DNA of 64,000 bases from Oscillospiraceae bacterium (GCA_015066565.1 SVOB01000002.1:62001-126000); one strand, 5' to 3'; positions 7,829-17,242 are shown, numbered from the stretch's first letter. Numbers and translations are program-made. Notes: generated by a model not told the origin, from the sequence alone.

Positions 7829-10017
7829 GTGACGACCCGAGAGCTGATTACGAACAGCTGAGAGAAATACTGTCAAGTCAATATTCCGAGGGCGAATTGG
7901 GCGTGGTTGACGCCGCTTTTGAAAAGGCTTTCGAGGCTCACAAGGCTCAGCTTCGCCATTCGGGTCAGCCCTATATAATTCATCCTATCGCCGTGGCGAA
8001 AATTCTCGCAGAACTCGGTATGGATTATCAGTCGGTTGCCGCGGCGCTTCTTCACGACACTGTTGAGGATACCGACGTCACTCTTGACGACATTAAAAAC
8101 GAATTCGGAAACGATATAGCTTCTCTCGTTGACGGCGTTACAAAGCTCGGCAAGGTACCGTGGATTTCACGCGAGGAACAGCAGGCAGAAAACGTAAGGA
8201 AGCTTCTTCTCGCTATGAGCGAGGACATAAGAGTTATAATTATAAAGCTCGCCGACAGAACTCATAATATGAGAACGCTTGACTTTGTTGCGCCTCAGAA
8301 AAGGCGTGACACGGCGCTTGAAACGCTTGAAATCTATGCGCCGATTGCCCACCGTTTAGGTATCCGTGCGATTAAGGAAGAGCTTGAGGACAGGGCAATC
8401 CGCTTTCTTGACCCTATAGCTTATCAGGATATTGAAAAATATGTCGACAATATGACCCGTTCAAGGGGCGACTTTTTAAAGCAGATAAAAGAAAATATTT
8501 ATAAAAGGGTTTCATCCGAAGTCAGTAACGTTATTATTGAAGCGAGAATCAAGAGCGCCCACGGAATTTACCGAAAAATGTATATGCAGCAGAAGAGCTT
8601 TGACGAAATTTACGATATTTTCGCCGTAAGGCTTATTGTTGACAGTGTTATCGACTGCTATAACTGCCTGGGAATTATTCACGATATGTATAAGCCGCTT
8701 CCCGGCAGATTCAAGGACTATATTTCAACGCCGAAGCCGAATATGTATCAGTCGCTTCATACCACTCTTTTAGGTAAAGAGGGAATTCCGTTTGAGGTTC
8801 AGATAAGAACAAAGGAAATGAACCACACTGCCGAATACGGTATCGCGGCTCACTGGAAATATAAGGACGGCGTTAAGGACAACGTCAGGTTTGAGGAAAG
8901 GCTTTCGTGGATAAGGCAGATGCTCGAAACCCAGACGAGCTCCTCGGACGTCAAGGAAATCGTAAGAACAATTAAAACCGACCTCGCTCCCGAGGAAACC
9001 TTTGTCTTTACCCCGAAGGGCGACGTTATAAACCTTCCCGTCGGCGCTACGGTAATTGACTTTGCCTACGCTATTCACTCGGCAGTCGGTCATAAAATGG
9101 TCGGCGCAAAGGTCGACGGAAGAATTGTTCCGCTTGACTACAAGGTCAAGACGGGCGAAATAATTGAGGTTCTCACGTCCTCTCAGCAGGGCAAGGGACC
9201 GAGCCGTGACTGGCTTTCGATAGTCACTACAAGTCAGGCAAGAAGTAAAATCCGCGCCTGGTTCAAAAAGGAAAGAAAAGAAGAGAATATCGTTGAGGGC
9301 AAGGCTGAGGTTGAAAGCCAGTTCAGAAAGAGCTTCATCCGTTTTTCCGACGACGAAGAGCTTGAAGGCTTTCTTGAAAAAATTGCCGAAAGACAGCGCT
9401 GTAATTCGGTTGAAGAGTTCTATGCGGCTATCGGCTACGGCGGAATTAACCTTAAAAACCTTATGCCTAATATCCGTGAGGAATATCATAAGCTCGCCGC
9501 TTCTCAGGAAAAGGTGCCCGACGAGATTATTCCTGTCGCTCCGAGAAAAAGCGCCTCGAGCAACGGCGTTGTGGTTGAGGGTATTGACAACTGCCTTGTA
9601 AAGCTTTCAAAGTGCTGTAACCCGCTTCCGGGCGACAGCATTATAGGCTTTATAACAAGGGGTCACGGCGTTTCGATTCATAAGAGAGACTGCCCGAATG
9701 TTCCTAAAAATATCGCTTATTCAAGCGAGCCCGAGCGCTGGATTAACGCTTCGTGGGATAAGAACGTCAAGACCGAGTCGTTCCAGGCCACCTTACAGAT
9801 TACCTGTATTCAGCGAATAGGTCTTATGGCGGATATTTCAACTCTTCTTGCGAATATGCACGTCAATATCAACGCTATTTCAACAAGGGAATACAAGGAT
9901 ACGAGAAACGAGCTTCTTCTTACCATAACCGTTTCAAGCCTTGAACACCTTAACAACGTTATAGGAAAAATCAAAAAAATCGACAGTATTCTTGAGATAG
10001 AAAGAACGGGACTTTAA
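7825..10017 (+). CDS. relA: Bifunctional (p)ppGpp synthetase/hydrolase Rel
   Basis: The 730-residue protein has all domains of a long bifunctional Rel. The N-terminal HD hydrolase carries HPIAVAKIL and LLHDTVEDT. The synthetase domain includes HTAEYGIAAHWKYK and YKPLPGRFKDYI. A TGS domain starts near ETFVFTPKGDVINLP and a C-terminal ACT domain ends the protein. It makes and degrades the alarmone (p)ppGpp in response to uncharged tRNA at the ribosome. The intact HD motif indicates hydrolase as well as synthetase activity. It overlaps recJ by four bases and abuts dtd directly. Adenine phosphoribosyltransferase, often found between recJ and relA in Clostridia, is absent here. Confidence 0.96.
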   Translation: MSDDPRADYEQLREILSSQYSEGELGVVDAAFEKAFEAHKAQLRHSGQPYIIHPIAVAKILAELGMDYQSVAAALLHDTVEDTDVTLDDIKNEFGNDIASLVDGVTKLGKVPWISREEQQAENVRKLLLAMSEDIRVIIIKLADRTHNMRTLDFVAPQKRRDTALETLEIYAPIAHRLGIRAIKEELEDRAIRFLDPIAYQDIEKYVDNMTRSRGDFLKQIKENIYKRVSSEVSNVIIEARIKSAHGIYRKMYMQQKSFDEIYDIFAVRLIVDSVIDCYNCLGIIHDMYKPLPGRFKDYISTPKPNMYQSLHTTLLGKEGIPFEVQIRTKEMNHTAEYGIAAHWKYKDGVKDNVRFEERLSWIRQMLETQTSSSDVKEIVRTIKTDLAPEETFVFTPKGDVINLPVGATVIDFAYAIHSAVGHKMVGAKVDGRIVPLDYKVKTGEIIEVLTSSQQGKGPSRDWLSIVTTSQARSKIRAWFKKERKEENIVEGKAEVESQFRKSFIRFSDDEELEGFLEKIAERQRCNSVEEFYAAIGYGGINLKNLMPNIREEYHKLAASQEKVPDEIIPVAPRKSASSNGVVVEGIDNCLVKLSKCCNPLPGDSIIGFITRGHGVSIHKRDCPNVPKNIAYSSEPERWINASWDKNVKTESFQATLQITCIQRIGLMADISTLLANMHVNINAISTREYKDTRNELLLTITVSSLEHLNNVIGKIKKIDSILEIERTGL

Positions 10018-10479
10018 ATGAGAGCGGTTATTCAGAGGGTTTTGTCCTCGTCCGTTGCGGTTGACGGCAAAACGGTAGGCGAAGTGAATAAGGGCTATAT
10101 GGTTTTGCTCGGGGTCGTTGACGGCGACACTCAAAGCGAAGCCGAGCTTCTTGCGAGAAAAACCGCCATGCTCAGAGTTTTTGAGGACGAAAACGGAAAA
10201 ATGAATTTATCCGTCCTCGACGTTGACGGCGAAATACTCTGTATTTCCCAGTTCACCCTCTGCGCAGATACAAAAAAAGGCAACCGCCCGTCCTTTACCC
10301 CGTCCGCAGAGCCGACCGAGGCCAACCGACTTTACGATTATTTCTGCGAGCAATTGAAAGCGAACGGTGTAAAGAGAGTTGAAAAGGGCGTTTTCGGGGC
10401 GGATATGAAGGTTTCGCTCATAAACGACGGACCCGTTACAATTTGTCTTGATACTGATACGTGGAGTAAAACGAAATGA
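10018..10479 (+). CDS. dtd: D-aminoacyl-tRNA deacylase
   Basis: The 153-residue protein has the family start MRAVIQRVLSSSV, the catalytic segment SQFTLCADTKKGNRPSF and the C-terminal DGPVTICLDT, which matches the GPVT cross-subunit motif. Dtd hydrolyses D-amino acids (and glycine from tRNA-Ala) mischarged on tRNA, using a dimer-interface active site that rejects L-substrates. The ATG directly follows the relA stop and the gene overlaps the next by four bases. The relA-dtd neighbourhood is conserved in Firmicutes. Confidence 0.95.
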   Translation: MRAVIQRVLSSSVAVDGKTVGEVNKGYMVLLGVVDGDTQSEAELLARKTAMLRVFEDENGKMNLSVLDVDGEILCISQFTLCADTKKGNRPSFTPSAEPTEANRLYDYFCEQLKANGVKRVEKGVFGADMKVSLINDGPVTICLDTDTWSKTK

Positions 10480-11087
10480 AAATCAGGGTTGTTCCGACAG
10501 GGCCTATTAACGCCAACTGTTATGTAATTTATGACGAAAAAAGTCTTGAGGCGTCTGTTATAGACCCCGGCTCGTTTGACAAAAGCGTTCAGCGGGCAAT
10601 CGAGGGACTTGACGTAAAAAATATAATCTGTACCCACGGCCATTTTGACCATATTCTCGGCGCGGGAGAATTAAAGGAAAAAACGGGGGCGGCGCTTCTT
10701 ATCCATAAGGACGACGAGGAGTGCCTGACTGAATCAAGGGCAAACCTTGTTTCCGATTTTAATCCCGACCTTGAAATAAATCTTGAAGCCGACCGACTGC
10801 TTTCAGACGGCGACAAAATCCGTTTCGGCGATATTACTCTTAAGGTAATGCACACGCCCGGTCACTCAAGGGGAAGCATTGTTCTTATTGACGAAAGGGA
10901 CAGGGTTATTTTTACGGGTGATACTCTTTTCCACGCAGGCGTCGGAAGAACCGATTTTTACGGCTCGGACGCAACTGAAATGCGTAAATCGGTTTTGAAA
11001 ATTCTTAAGCTTGAGGGCGATTTTCATGTTCTGCCCGGTCACGACGGCGATTGCTTTCTTTCGGATGAGAGGAAATACTATATATGA
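10476..11087 (+). CDS. MBL-fold metallohydrolase (glyoxalase II-like)
   Basis: The 203-residue protein is a compact metallo-beta-lactamase fold. The metal-binding motif THGHFDH (HxHxDH) is followed by the downstream ligand segment HTPGHSRGS, then FTGDTLF and the late HVLPGHDGD. Its size and motifs match the glyoxalase II-like hydrolases that commonly accompany dtd and hemZ in Clostridia; the substrate, possibly a glutathione-independent thioester, is not known. It overlaps the genes on both sides by four bases (ATGA), which indicates translational coupling in one operon. Confidence 0.88.
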   Translation: MKIRVVPTGPINANCYVIYDEKSLEASVIDPGSFDKSVQRAIEGLDVKNIICTHGHFDHILGAGELKEKTGAALLIHKDDEECLTESRANLVSDFNPDLEINLEADRLLSDGDKIRFGDITLKVMHTPGHSRGSIVLIDERDRVIFTGDTLFHAGVGRTDFYGSDATEMRKSVLKILKLEGDFHVLPGHDGDCFLSDERKYYI

Positions 11088-12514
11088 AGCTTGTAGTTTT
11101 AAACCATCCGTTCCGATATGAAATGGAAAAGCTCTCCCGTGAGTTCTTCCCCGAAAGCGGGATAGAAGTAACCGAAGAAATACCCGACGGTGAAGCCGTA
11201 ATAACCGAAATAAGAGGTAACGAAATTGTCGTCAGCTTTTCTTCACTTGAGAAAAGGAAGAATATTGACGGCATAATCGAAAAAAATGACCTTGAACGGA
11301 TTATGGCTCAACTGCTTTTTGAGGTTCTGAGCGAAAAAACGCCCTACAGACCCGAATGGGGAATTCTCACGGGCATAAGACCGTCAAAGGTTATGAGAAA
11401 CAAGCAAATCGAGCTTGGCGACGAAAGGGCGAGGGAGTATTTTGAAAACGAGCTTTTTGTCAGCAGAAAAAAGACTCTTCTTGCCGAAAGCGTAGCCGGA
11501 AGACAACAGGGGATAATTGATTTATCCGAAAGAAACTCTTTCAGCCTTTATATTTCAATTCCGTTTTGTCCGACAAGATGCTCTTACTGTTCTTTTATTT
11601 CTCATTCGTTCGAGAGCGCGAAAAAGCTTATTCCCGATTATCTTGAAAAGCTTGTTGAAGAAATAAGGGCGACGGGAAAAATTGCAAGAGAACTTTCTCT
11701 TAAGCTTGAAACGGTATATTTCGGCGGGGGAACGCCGACAACCCTTTCTGAAAACGAGCTTGAGATGCTTTTTAAAACGGTTTCGGAAAGCTTTGACCTT
11801 AGCTGTTTGAGAGAATACACCGTTGAAGCGGGCAGACCGGATACCGTAACTGAAGAAAAACTAATGGCTCTTAAAAGAAACGGGGTTACGAGAATCAGTA
11901 TCAATCCCCAGACCTTTAACGATTCGGTGCTTGAAGCAATCGGCAGACGCCATAATTCCGAACAGACCGAAAAAGCCTTTATTCTTGCAAGAGAAGCGGG
12001 TTTTGACAATATAAATATGGATTTGATAGCGGGTTTGCCTACGGATACGGTTGACGGTTTTTCAAATACTCTTGACAGGACGCTTTCCCTTTCGCCTGAA
12101 AACATAACCGTTCATACGCTGTCTATAAAACGCTCGTCGTCAATGCAAAGGGAAATGAGCGACTTTTCCAAGGCCCGGGCAGTAGGAAAAATGCTTGAAA
12201 ACGCCGAAAGAAAGCTCAAAAACGAATATTACCCGTATTATATGTACCGCCAGTCAAAATCTCTTGGCAGCTTTGAAAACACAGGCTGGTGCAAAAAGGG
12301 TAGGGAGGGGCTATACAACATCTATATGATGGAGGAAACCCATTCCGTATTTTCCTGCGGAGCAGGGGCGGTAACGAAGCTCAAGGCTCCCGAAAGCGAA
12401 GAAATCGAACGGATTTTCAATTTTAAATATCCGTTTGAATATATAAAGGATTTCGGCGAACTTTTAAGCCGAAAGGACAGAATAAAGGAATTTTATAATT
12501 CATATAATTATTAA
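11084..12514 (+). CDS. hemZ: Radical SAM protein HemZ (coproporphyrinogen III oxidase/dehydrogenase-like)
   Basis: The 476-residue protein has a HemN-type radical SAM core with the cluster motif CPTRCSYCSF (CxxxCxxC). The SAM-binding loop follows as YFGGGTPTTL, then RISINPQTF and NMDLIAGLPTDT. An N-terminal extension of about 150 residues precedes the core, as in HemZ. HemZ is grouped with oxygen-independent coproporphyrinogen oxidases, but several relatives are haem chaperones, so the reaction is not certain. It overlaps the MBL gene by four bases. hisS and aspS, common next neighbours in Clostridia, are absent. Confidence 0.86.
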   Translation: MKLVVLNHPFRYEMEKLSREFFPESGIEVTEEIPDGEAVITEIRGNEIVVSFSSLEKRKNIDGIIEKNDLERIMAQLLFEVLSEKTPYRPEWGILTGIRPSKVMRNKQIELGDERAREYFENELFVSRKKTLLAESVAGRQQGIIDLSERNSFSLYISIPFCPTRCSYCSFISHSFESAKKLIPDYLEKLVEEIRATGKIARELSLKLETVYFGGGTPTTLSENELEMLFKTVSESFDLSCLREYTVEAGRPDTVTEEKLMALKRNGVTRISINPQTFNDSVLEAIGRRHNSEQTEKAFILAREAGFDNINMDLIAGLPTDTVDGFSNTLDRTLSLSPENITVHTLSIKRSSSMQREMSDFSKARAVGKMLENAERKLKNEYYPYYMYRQSKSLGSFENTGWCKKGREGLYNIYMMEETHSVFSCGAGAVTKLKAPESEEIERIFNFKYPFEYIKDFGELLSRKDRIKEFYNSYNY

Positions 12515-12530
12515 TCGTGGAGGAAGTGCT

Positions 12531-13463
12531 ATGGCAAGGATTAACAACTATATTGAGTATATCAATCTCGAAGCGAAAAACGACCCCGCGGGTCTTATTG
12601 AAAGAAGCGAGGACCGCTATAAGAGAATTGTTGAGAACGTTGTGGACGAAAGTTTTGAAAGGGCAAACGGCGGAAGGCTTGTTATTATGCTCGCAGGCCC
12701 GTCCGCTTCGGGCAAGACCACAACCGCCCATAAGATAAAGGATAAATTTATCGAAAGGGGAGTGGACTGCCACGTCATTTCGCTTGACGACTTTTATCTT
12801 AACCGTGAGGATGTTCCCCTTAACAGCGAGGGCGAGCCGGATTTTGAAACAGTTTACGCCCTTGATTTAAAGCTCATAGACTCCTGTCTTCAGTCGCTTT
12901 TAAGCGGCGAGGAAACTTATACTCCCTCGTTTAACTTTGAAACGGGCGAAAGGGACGAAAAAGCCCATTTCTTCCGACTGGACGACAATGACGTGGTTAT
13001 TGTCGAGGGACTTCATGCGCTTAACCCGATTGTAACTCAGAATATTCCCGAGGAATTTCTCTTTAAAATTTATATAAGCGTTTCCTCCCGTATATATAAT
13101 GAAGAGAGCGAGGATATAATTCTCAACAAGCGTAACCTTAGGTTTATACGCAGAATGATAAGGGATTATAAGTTCAGGGCAAGCTCGGTTGACAATACAT
13201 ACCGTATGTGGGACAGCGTGCGTATGGGCGAGGATAAATATCTTTTCGCTTTCAAGGATTACGCCGACCTGAGAATTAATACAATTCATATCTATGAGCC
13301 CTGCGTTTTCAAAAATATCGCCATCGAAATGCTTAAAAGCGTTGAAGAGGACAGTATTTATTACAGAGACGCAAAAAGGCTTATAAGAGCGCTTAACAAA
13401 TTCACTCAGATTGATACGGACAAAGTGCCCGAGGATTCGCTTTTGCGCGAGTTTTTAGGCTGA
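12531..13463 (+). CDS. Uridine kinase-like nucleoside kinase
   Basis: The 310-residue protein has a P-loop GPSASGKTT (around residue 55), the Walker B-like LDDFYLNR and the family segment VIVEGLHALNP. This places it in the uridine kinase/phosphoribulokinase superfamily. The expected role is ATP-dependent phosphorylation of uridine, cytidine or a related nucleoside in the cytoplasm. Many Clostridial relatives carry an N-terminal TGS and threonyl-tRNA-synthetase-like extension; this one lacks it. The start ATG follows GGAGG and lies 16 bases after hemZ. Confidence 0.82.
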   Translation: MARINNYIEYINLEAKNDPAGLIERSEDRYKRIVENVVDESFERANGGRLVIMLAGPSASGKTTTAHKIKDKFIERGVDCHVISLDDFYLNREDVPLNSEGEPDFETVYALDLKLIDSCLQSLLSGEETYTPSFNFETGERDEKAHFFRLDDNDVVIVEGLHALNPIVTQNIPEEFLFKIYISVSSRIYNEESEDIILNKRNLRFIRRMIRDYKFRASSVDNTYRMWDSVRMGEDKYLFAFKDYADLRINTIHIYEPCVFKNIAIEMLKSVEEDSIYYRDAKRLIRALNKFTQIDTDKVPEDSLLREFLG

Positions 13464-13481
13464 TAAAAAGGAGTTGTTCTT

Positions 13482-15260
13482 TTGGCTAAAAGAAAAAGTC
13501 AGTCGCTTTTAAACGGCGCGTTAGTGCTGTTGGTGGCGACTCTTCTCGTAAAGATAATCGGCGCGATTTATAAAATCCCGCTGTCAAATATGATAGGCAC
13601 CGTCGGCAGAGGCTACTACGATGCGGCTTATAATATCTATCTGCCTATTTACACTATTTCAATGGCAGGACTTCCTGTTGCCGTCTCAAAAATGGTGTCA
13701 GAGCAGATGGCGCTGGGCCACTACCGTGACGCGAGAATGATTTTCCGCGTGTCGTCGAGAATTTTCCTTATTACAGGTACGCTCGGACTTATCGTTCTTC
13801 TCATTCTCGCCTATCCTTATGCGGCTCTTTCAAAGAATCTTCCGACTATTCCTGCGATTCTTGCTATCGCTCCGTCGATTTTCTTCTGTTGCCTTATGTC
13901 GATTTTCAGAGGCTATTACGAGGGACTTCGCAAAATGACGCCCACGGCGGTTTCCGAGGTCTTCGAGGCTCTCGGTAAGCTCGTTTTCGGCATTGTGCTT
14001 GCAAAGGCGGTTATCTCAAAGGGAATGGCTGATTTTCACGCCGGCGCAACCGTTTTCGGAAAAACAGTTGCCGATGAATCCGAAGCCCTTTCGGCGATTT
14101 ATCCCTATGCGGCTGCAGCGGCGGCTCTCGGCGTAACGCTCGGAACAGTTCTCGGACTCGGCTATCTCTTCGTTCTCTATAAGCTCAGGGGCGACCAGAT
14201 TACCCGTGAAGAGCTTGTCAATTCCCCGAAGCCCGAAAAGAGCAATATTATAGCGAGAAATCTTATTAAATTCGCTATTCCCGTTGCTACAAGCTCGCTT
14301 ATTTTCTCAATTACAAATATGATTGACTCTGTTATGGTTCAGAACAGATTACAGACCGCTATTGACAAGGACCTGAACTATATCAAAACGGTTTATCAGG
14401 CGTCAATTCAGATGGGAAATATTCTCGACAAGGACTTAAAGACCTATCTTTTCGGCGCATACAGTCTTTCGCTTGACTTTAAAAACCTTGTTCCCAATCT
14501 CGCTATGGCGCTGGGAATAAGCGCAATTCCCGCTCTTTCGGCGGCATGGGCGATAAAGAACCGTGATGAAATAAGAATTTCGGTTGAGTCGGTTATCAGG
14601 GTCATTCTTTTAATCTCGTTCCCTGCGGGAATAGGTATGGCTGTTCTTTCCGAGCCGATTTTATCTCTTCTCTATTCGAGGGGTGAAAGCGCTTCGGCAA
14701 TTCCGATAACTGCGCCTATTCTTACCGCCTACGGCTTTAGCGTGTTTATTATGGCTCTTTCAACGCCTATGACCAATATGCTTCAGGCTATCGGCAAGCC
14801 TATGGTACCGCTTAAGGCGCTTACGGTCGGCGCAATAGCAAAAATTATTATCAACTATATTCTTGTCGGTATTCCGTCAGTTAATATCAACGGCGCCGTT
14901 GTCGGCACAATCGGCTGCTATGTTATTATTCTCGGAATCAGTCTTTATTCGCTTATAAAGACTACGGGCGTTAAAATCAATATTATGTCAGTCGCCGTTA
15001 AACCGTTTATCTGCGCGGCGCTCTGCGGCGGGGCGGCTTTCCTGTCATACACTTTGTTTAACCGGATTTTATCCTTCGGTTCGCCGGACAGCATAATGAA
15101 TTCCAAAACGCTTTCAACCTTTATAGCGATAGGAATTGCGGCTGTAATTTACCTTATTTCGCTTCTTTTGGTCAAAGGAATAGCAAAAGATGATATAATT
15201 ATGCTTCCAAAAGGAGAAAAAATCGCTAAAACACTTGAAAAATACGGATTTTTAGGTTAA
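13482..15260 (+). CDS. MOP-superfamily lipid/polysaccharide flippase (SpoVB/YabM-like)
   Basis: The 592-residue protein is almost entirely hydrophobic, with about 14 predicted membrane segments. Its N-terminus (LLVKIIGAIYKIPLSNMIG) is typical of the SpoVB/MurJ branch of MATE-like flippases. These proteins move lipid-linked precursors across the membrane for peptidoglycan or spore cortex. Its place directly before mazG and rqcP matches spoVB-yabN-yabO in Bacillus. The start is TTG 13482, chosen because AAGGAG lies 8 bases upstream. A role in spore cortex is plausible but not provable from this window. Confidence 0.85.
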   Translation: MAKRKSQSLLNGALVLLVATLLVKIIGAIYKIPLSNMIGTVGRGYYDAAYNIYLPIYTISMAGLPVAVSKMVSEQMALGHYRDARMIFRVSSRIFLITGTLGLIVLLILAYPYAALSKNLPTIPAILAIAPSIFFCCLMSIFRGYYEGLRKMTPTAVSEVFEALGKLVFGIVLAKAVISKGMADFHAGATVFGKTVADESEALSAIYPYAAAAAALGVTLGTVLGLGYLFVLYKLRGDQITREELVNSPKPEKSNIIARNLIKFAIPVATSSLIFSITNMIDSVMVQNRLQTAIDKDLNYIKTVYQASIQMGNILDKDLKTYLFGAYSLSLDFKNLVPNLAMALGISAIPALSAAWAIKNRDEIRISVESVIRVILLISFPAGIGMAVLSEPILSLLYSRGESASAIPITAPILTAYGFSVFIMALSTPMTNMLQAIGKPMVPLKALTVGAIAKIIINYILVGIPSVNINGAVVGTIGCYVIILGISLYSLIKTTGVKINIMSVAVKPFICAALCGGAAFLSYTLFNRILSFGSPDSIMNSKTLSTFIAIGIAAVIYLISLLLVKGIAKDDIIMLPKGEKIAKTLEKYGFLG

Positions 15261-15279
15261 AATAGGAAGGAAGTTTAAA

Positions 15280-16083
15280 GTGGTTACGGATTTTGAATTC
15301 AAGTCTGTTTACGACATTAACGATTTGCTCAGAATAATGGAATTACTCCGTTCCCCCGAGGGTTGCCCCTGGGATAAGGAACAGACCCACGAGTCCATTA
15401 AGTCAAGCCTCATTGAAGAAACCTACGAGGTTATAGAGGCCATCAATAAAAAGGATAACGAGCTTATGTGCGAAGAACTCGGCGACGTTCTTCTTCAGGT
15501 TGTTTTCCATTCCCAAATGGCTAAGGAAAACGGTTCGTTTGATTTTGAAAAGGTCGTTGACGGCGTATGTCAGAAACTTGTTGAACGCCACCCTCACGTT
15601 TTCGGCGAGGTTAAGGCTGACACAAGCGACGAGGTCCTCAAAAACTGGGAGGACATAAAGAATAAATCCAAAAACCGAAAAACCGCTACCGACAGTATGT
15701 TAAGCGTACCCAGAGAGCTTCCCGCCCTTATGCGAAGCCAGAAAATTCAGAAAAAGGCCAAAAAGGTCGGCTTCGATTGGGACAGCGTTGACGGCGCTTT
15801 ACAGAAGCTTGAAGAAGAAACAGCAGAGCTTAAAAAGGCGATTAAAGAGAACGATAAAGAAAATTGCTTTGAAGAGCTCGGCGATTTGCTTTTCTCGGCT
15901 GTCAACGTTTCAAGGTTTATTGACTGTGACGCCGAGCAAGCGCTCACATCCGCGAGCGACAAATTTCTCTCCCGCTTTTCTCAGGTTGAAAAGCTGGCGC
16001 AGGAAAGAGGAATTGATATGAAGAATTCATCCCTTGAAGAGCTTGACAGGCTCTGGGATGAGGTTAAAAAAGGTTCTAATTAA
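15280..16083 (+). CDS. mazG: Nucleoside triphosphate pyrophosphohydrolase MazG
   Basis: The 267-residue protein contains two MazG repeats. The first has CPWDKEQTHESIKSSLIEE followed by EELGDVLLQVVFH. The second has EELGDLLFSAVN near residue 205. The EExxE...ExxD pattern binds Mg2+ for cleaving (d)NTPs to (d)NMPs and pyrophosphate, a house-cleaning role. The start is GTG 15280 with AAGGAAG upstream. The Bacillus YabN form carries an additional N-terminal methylase-like domain, which is missing here. Confidence 0.93.
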   Translation: MVTDFEFKSVYDINDLLRIMELLRSPEGCPWDKEQTHESIKSSLIEETYEVIEAINKKDNELMCEELGDVLLQVVFHSQMAKENGSFDFEKVVDGVCQKLVERHPHVFGEVKADTSDEVLKNWEDIKNKSKNRKTATDSMLSVPRELPALMRSQKIQKKAKKVGFDWDSVDGALQKLEEETAELKKAIKENDKENCFEELGDLLFSAVNVSRFIDCDAEQALTSASDKFLSRFSQVEKLAQERGIDMKNSSLEELDRLWDEVKKGSN

Positions 16084-16129
16084 GGTCGAAAGACCTTAGG
16101 AATAAAAAAATTAAATGGAGGAAAAAAGA

Positions 16130-16402
16130 ATGAATAAGTCAGAACTTATCGCAGCAGTTGCTAAGAAGGCAGACCTTTCAAAGAAGGACGCAGAGGCAGC
16201 AGTTAACGCTACTGTTGAGGCAGTTACTAAGGCACTCAAGAAGGGTGAAAAGGTTCAGCTTGTTGGTTTCGGCACATTCGAGGTTCGCAAGAGAGCTGCT
16301 AAGCAGGCTCGCAATCCTCAGACTGGCGCTGTTATCAAGGTTCCGGCAACAAAGGTTCCCGCATTCAAGGCCGGTAAGGCTCTTAAAGACGCTGTTAAAT
16401 AA
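16130..16402 (+). CDS. hup: Histone-like DNA-binding protein HU
   Basis: The 90-residue protein has the exact HU length and family pattern. It begins [13 protein letters not shown] and contains [20 protein letters not shown], where the beta-arm tip with its Pro is present. HU dimers bend and compact DNA without much sequence preference. ATG 16130 is chosen over 16115 because GGAGG (16117-16121) lies 8 bases upstream. Its codons differ from its neighbours (AAG and GCA preferred over AAA and GCG), a usual sign of high expression. Its own terminator-like hairpin follows. Confidence 0.96.
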   Translation: MNKSELIAAVAKKADLSKKDAEAAVNATVEAVTKALKKGEKVQLVGFGTFEVRKRAAKQARNPQTGAVIKVPATKVPAFKAGKALKDAVK

Positions 16403-16422
16403 TTTTATTTTACAGACAATAC

Positions 16423-16457
16423 AAGGGGAGCATAAAACTATGCTCCCTTTGTTTTTT
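16423..16457 (+). terminator. Rho-independent terminator/attenuator after hup
   Basis: A stem of about 12 bp (AAGGGGAGCATA / TATGCTCCCTTT) is followed by GTTTTTT. It lies only 11 bases before the rqcP start, so it probably lowers rather than abolishes rqcP transcription relative to hup. Confidence 0.75.
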
Positions 16458-16467
16458 AGGTGATTAA

Positions 16468-16710
16468 ATGAGACTTGACAAATATCTTAAGGTGTCCCGT
16501 ATTATAAAAAGAAGAACCGTAGCCAACGAGGTCTGCGACGCAAAACACGTCAAGGTTAACGACAGAAGCGTCAAGGCTTCCTATGACGTAAAGGTAGGCG
16601 ATATAATCGAAATTACCTTCGGTTCAACTACAACAAAATACGAGGTTTTGACTGTCAGCGAGCACGCCACCAAGGAACAGGCGGCTGAAATGTTCAGACA
16701 AATAAAATAA
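16468..16710 (+). CDS. rqcP: S4-domain RNA-binding protein RqcP (YabO/Hsp15-like)
   Basis: The 80-residue protein is a single S4 domain (MRLDKYLKVSRIIKRRTVA, then VKVNDRSVKASYDVKVGD). In Bacillus the equivalent RqcP binds stalled 50S subunits with RqcH and aids C-terminal alanine tailing of stuck chains. The position after mazG and hup matches yabO. In many spore-formers yabP, yabQ and divIC follow; here a strong terminator and a convergent gene follow instead. Confidence 0.88.
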   Translation: MRLDKYLKVSRIIKRRTVANEVCDAKHVKVNDRSVKASYDVKVGDIIEITFGSTTTKYEVLTVSEHATKEQAAEMFRQIK

Positions 16711-16743
16711 CCGATAGGAAAAAATCCTATCGGTTATTTTTTT
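16709..16743. terminator. Rho-independent terminator after rqcP
   Basis: An 11-bp perfect stem (AACCGATAGGA / TCCTATCGGTT) with a 5-nt A loop is followed by a T-rich tail. It sits between converging genes and may serve both. Confidence 0.88.
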
Positions 16744-17116
16744 ATTTCTTTTCTTTTGCCTGTCTTTTGATATAGGCTTCGATTTGTTCTTTTTTATCGC
16801 TTGTGCGATAAAGCGCGATTAGCTTTCTTTCCTCCAAGGTTAAGGTTTTGTCGGAAAAACGGTCGAATTCGTCTGTTTCATAGTTTTTGCTGTAAGAGGA
16901 TATGACGGAGGATGCGTTGTTAAAAGAACCGAGAAGAGTATCTGTTGTAACGTTATACAACTGCGCAAGTTTTACTACGCTTTCAAGCGAGGGTGAAGTC
17001 CGACCTGCTTCATAGGCTGTATAAGCAACTCGCTTGACGCCTATGAATAAAGCAACCTGTTCCTGAGTAAGCTTGCTTGAAACACGAAGCTGTTTTAGTG
17101 TTTCGTTGAATTTCAT
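16742..17116 (-). CDS. XRE-family transcriptional regulator
   Basis: The 124-residue protein has an N-terminal HTH_3/XRE domain (residues about 5-60). It shows the classic pattern LTQEQVALFIGVKRVAYTAYEAG and the tail LAQLYNVTTDTLLG. The C-terminal half is charged and unassigned; it could bind a ligand or make dimers. The ATG follows AAAGGAG. It is divergent from the PASTA pseudokinase, with a 175-base AT-rich gap, so it could regulate that gene or itself. No palindromic operator as clear as those of the two smaller XRE genes is seen here. Confidence 0.85.
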   Translation of the reverse strand: MKFNETLKQLRVSSKLTQEQVALFIGVKRVAYTAYEAGRTSPSLESVVKLAQLYNVTTDTLLGSFNNASSVISSYSKNYETDEFDRFSDKTLTLEERKLIALYRTSDKKEQIEAYIKRQAKEKK

Positions 17117-17212
17117 CGTGTCGCTCCTTTACAATAAATTAATAAATATAATTTACCATAAAAAAATGAAAAAATCAATAATTAAAAGTAGCTTTAGTTC
17201 TTATGGATATTA

Positions 17213-17242
17213 TTGACAAATGCAGTGTATTTTTGGTATTAT
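17213..17242 (+). promoter_or_regulatory. Sigma-A-type promoter for the PASTA pseudokinase
   Basis: TTGACA and TATTAT are separated by 18 bases, about 50 bases upstream of the ATG at 17292. Confidence 0.55.

Noticed and set aside
8770-9489. 239-codon open frame on the minus strand
   Set aside because: It is a shadow of relA, whose domains are intact on the plus strand; there is no binding site and the composition is implausible.
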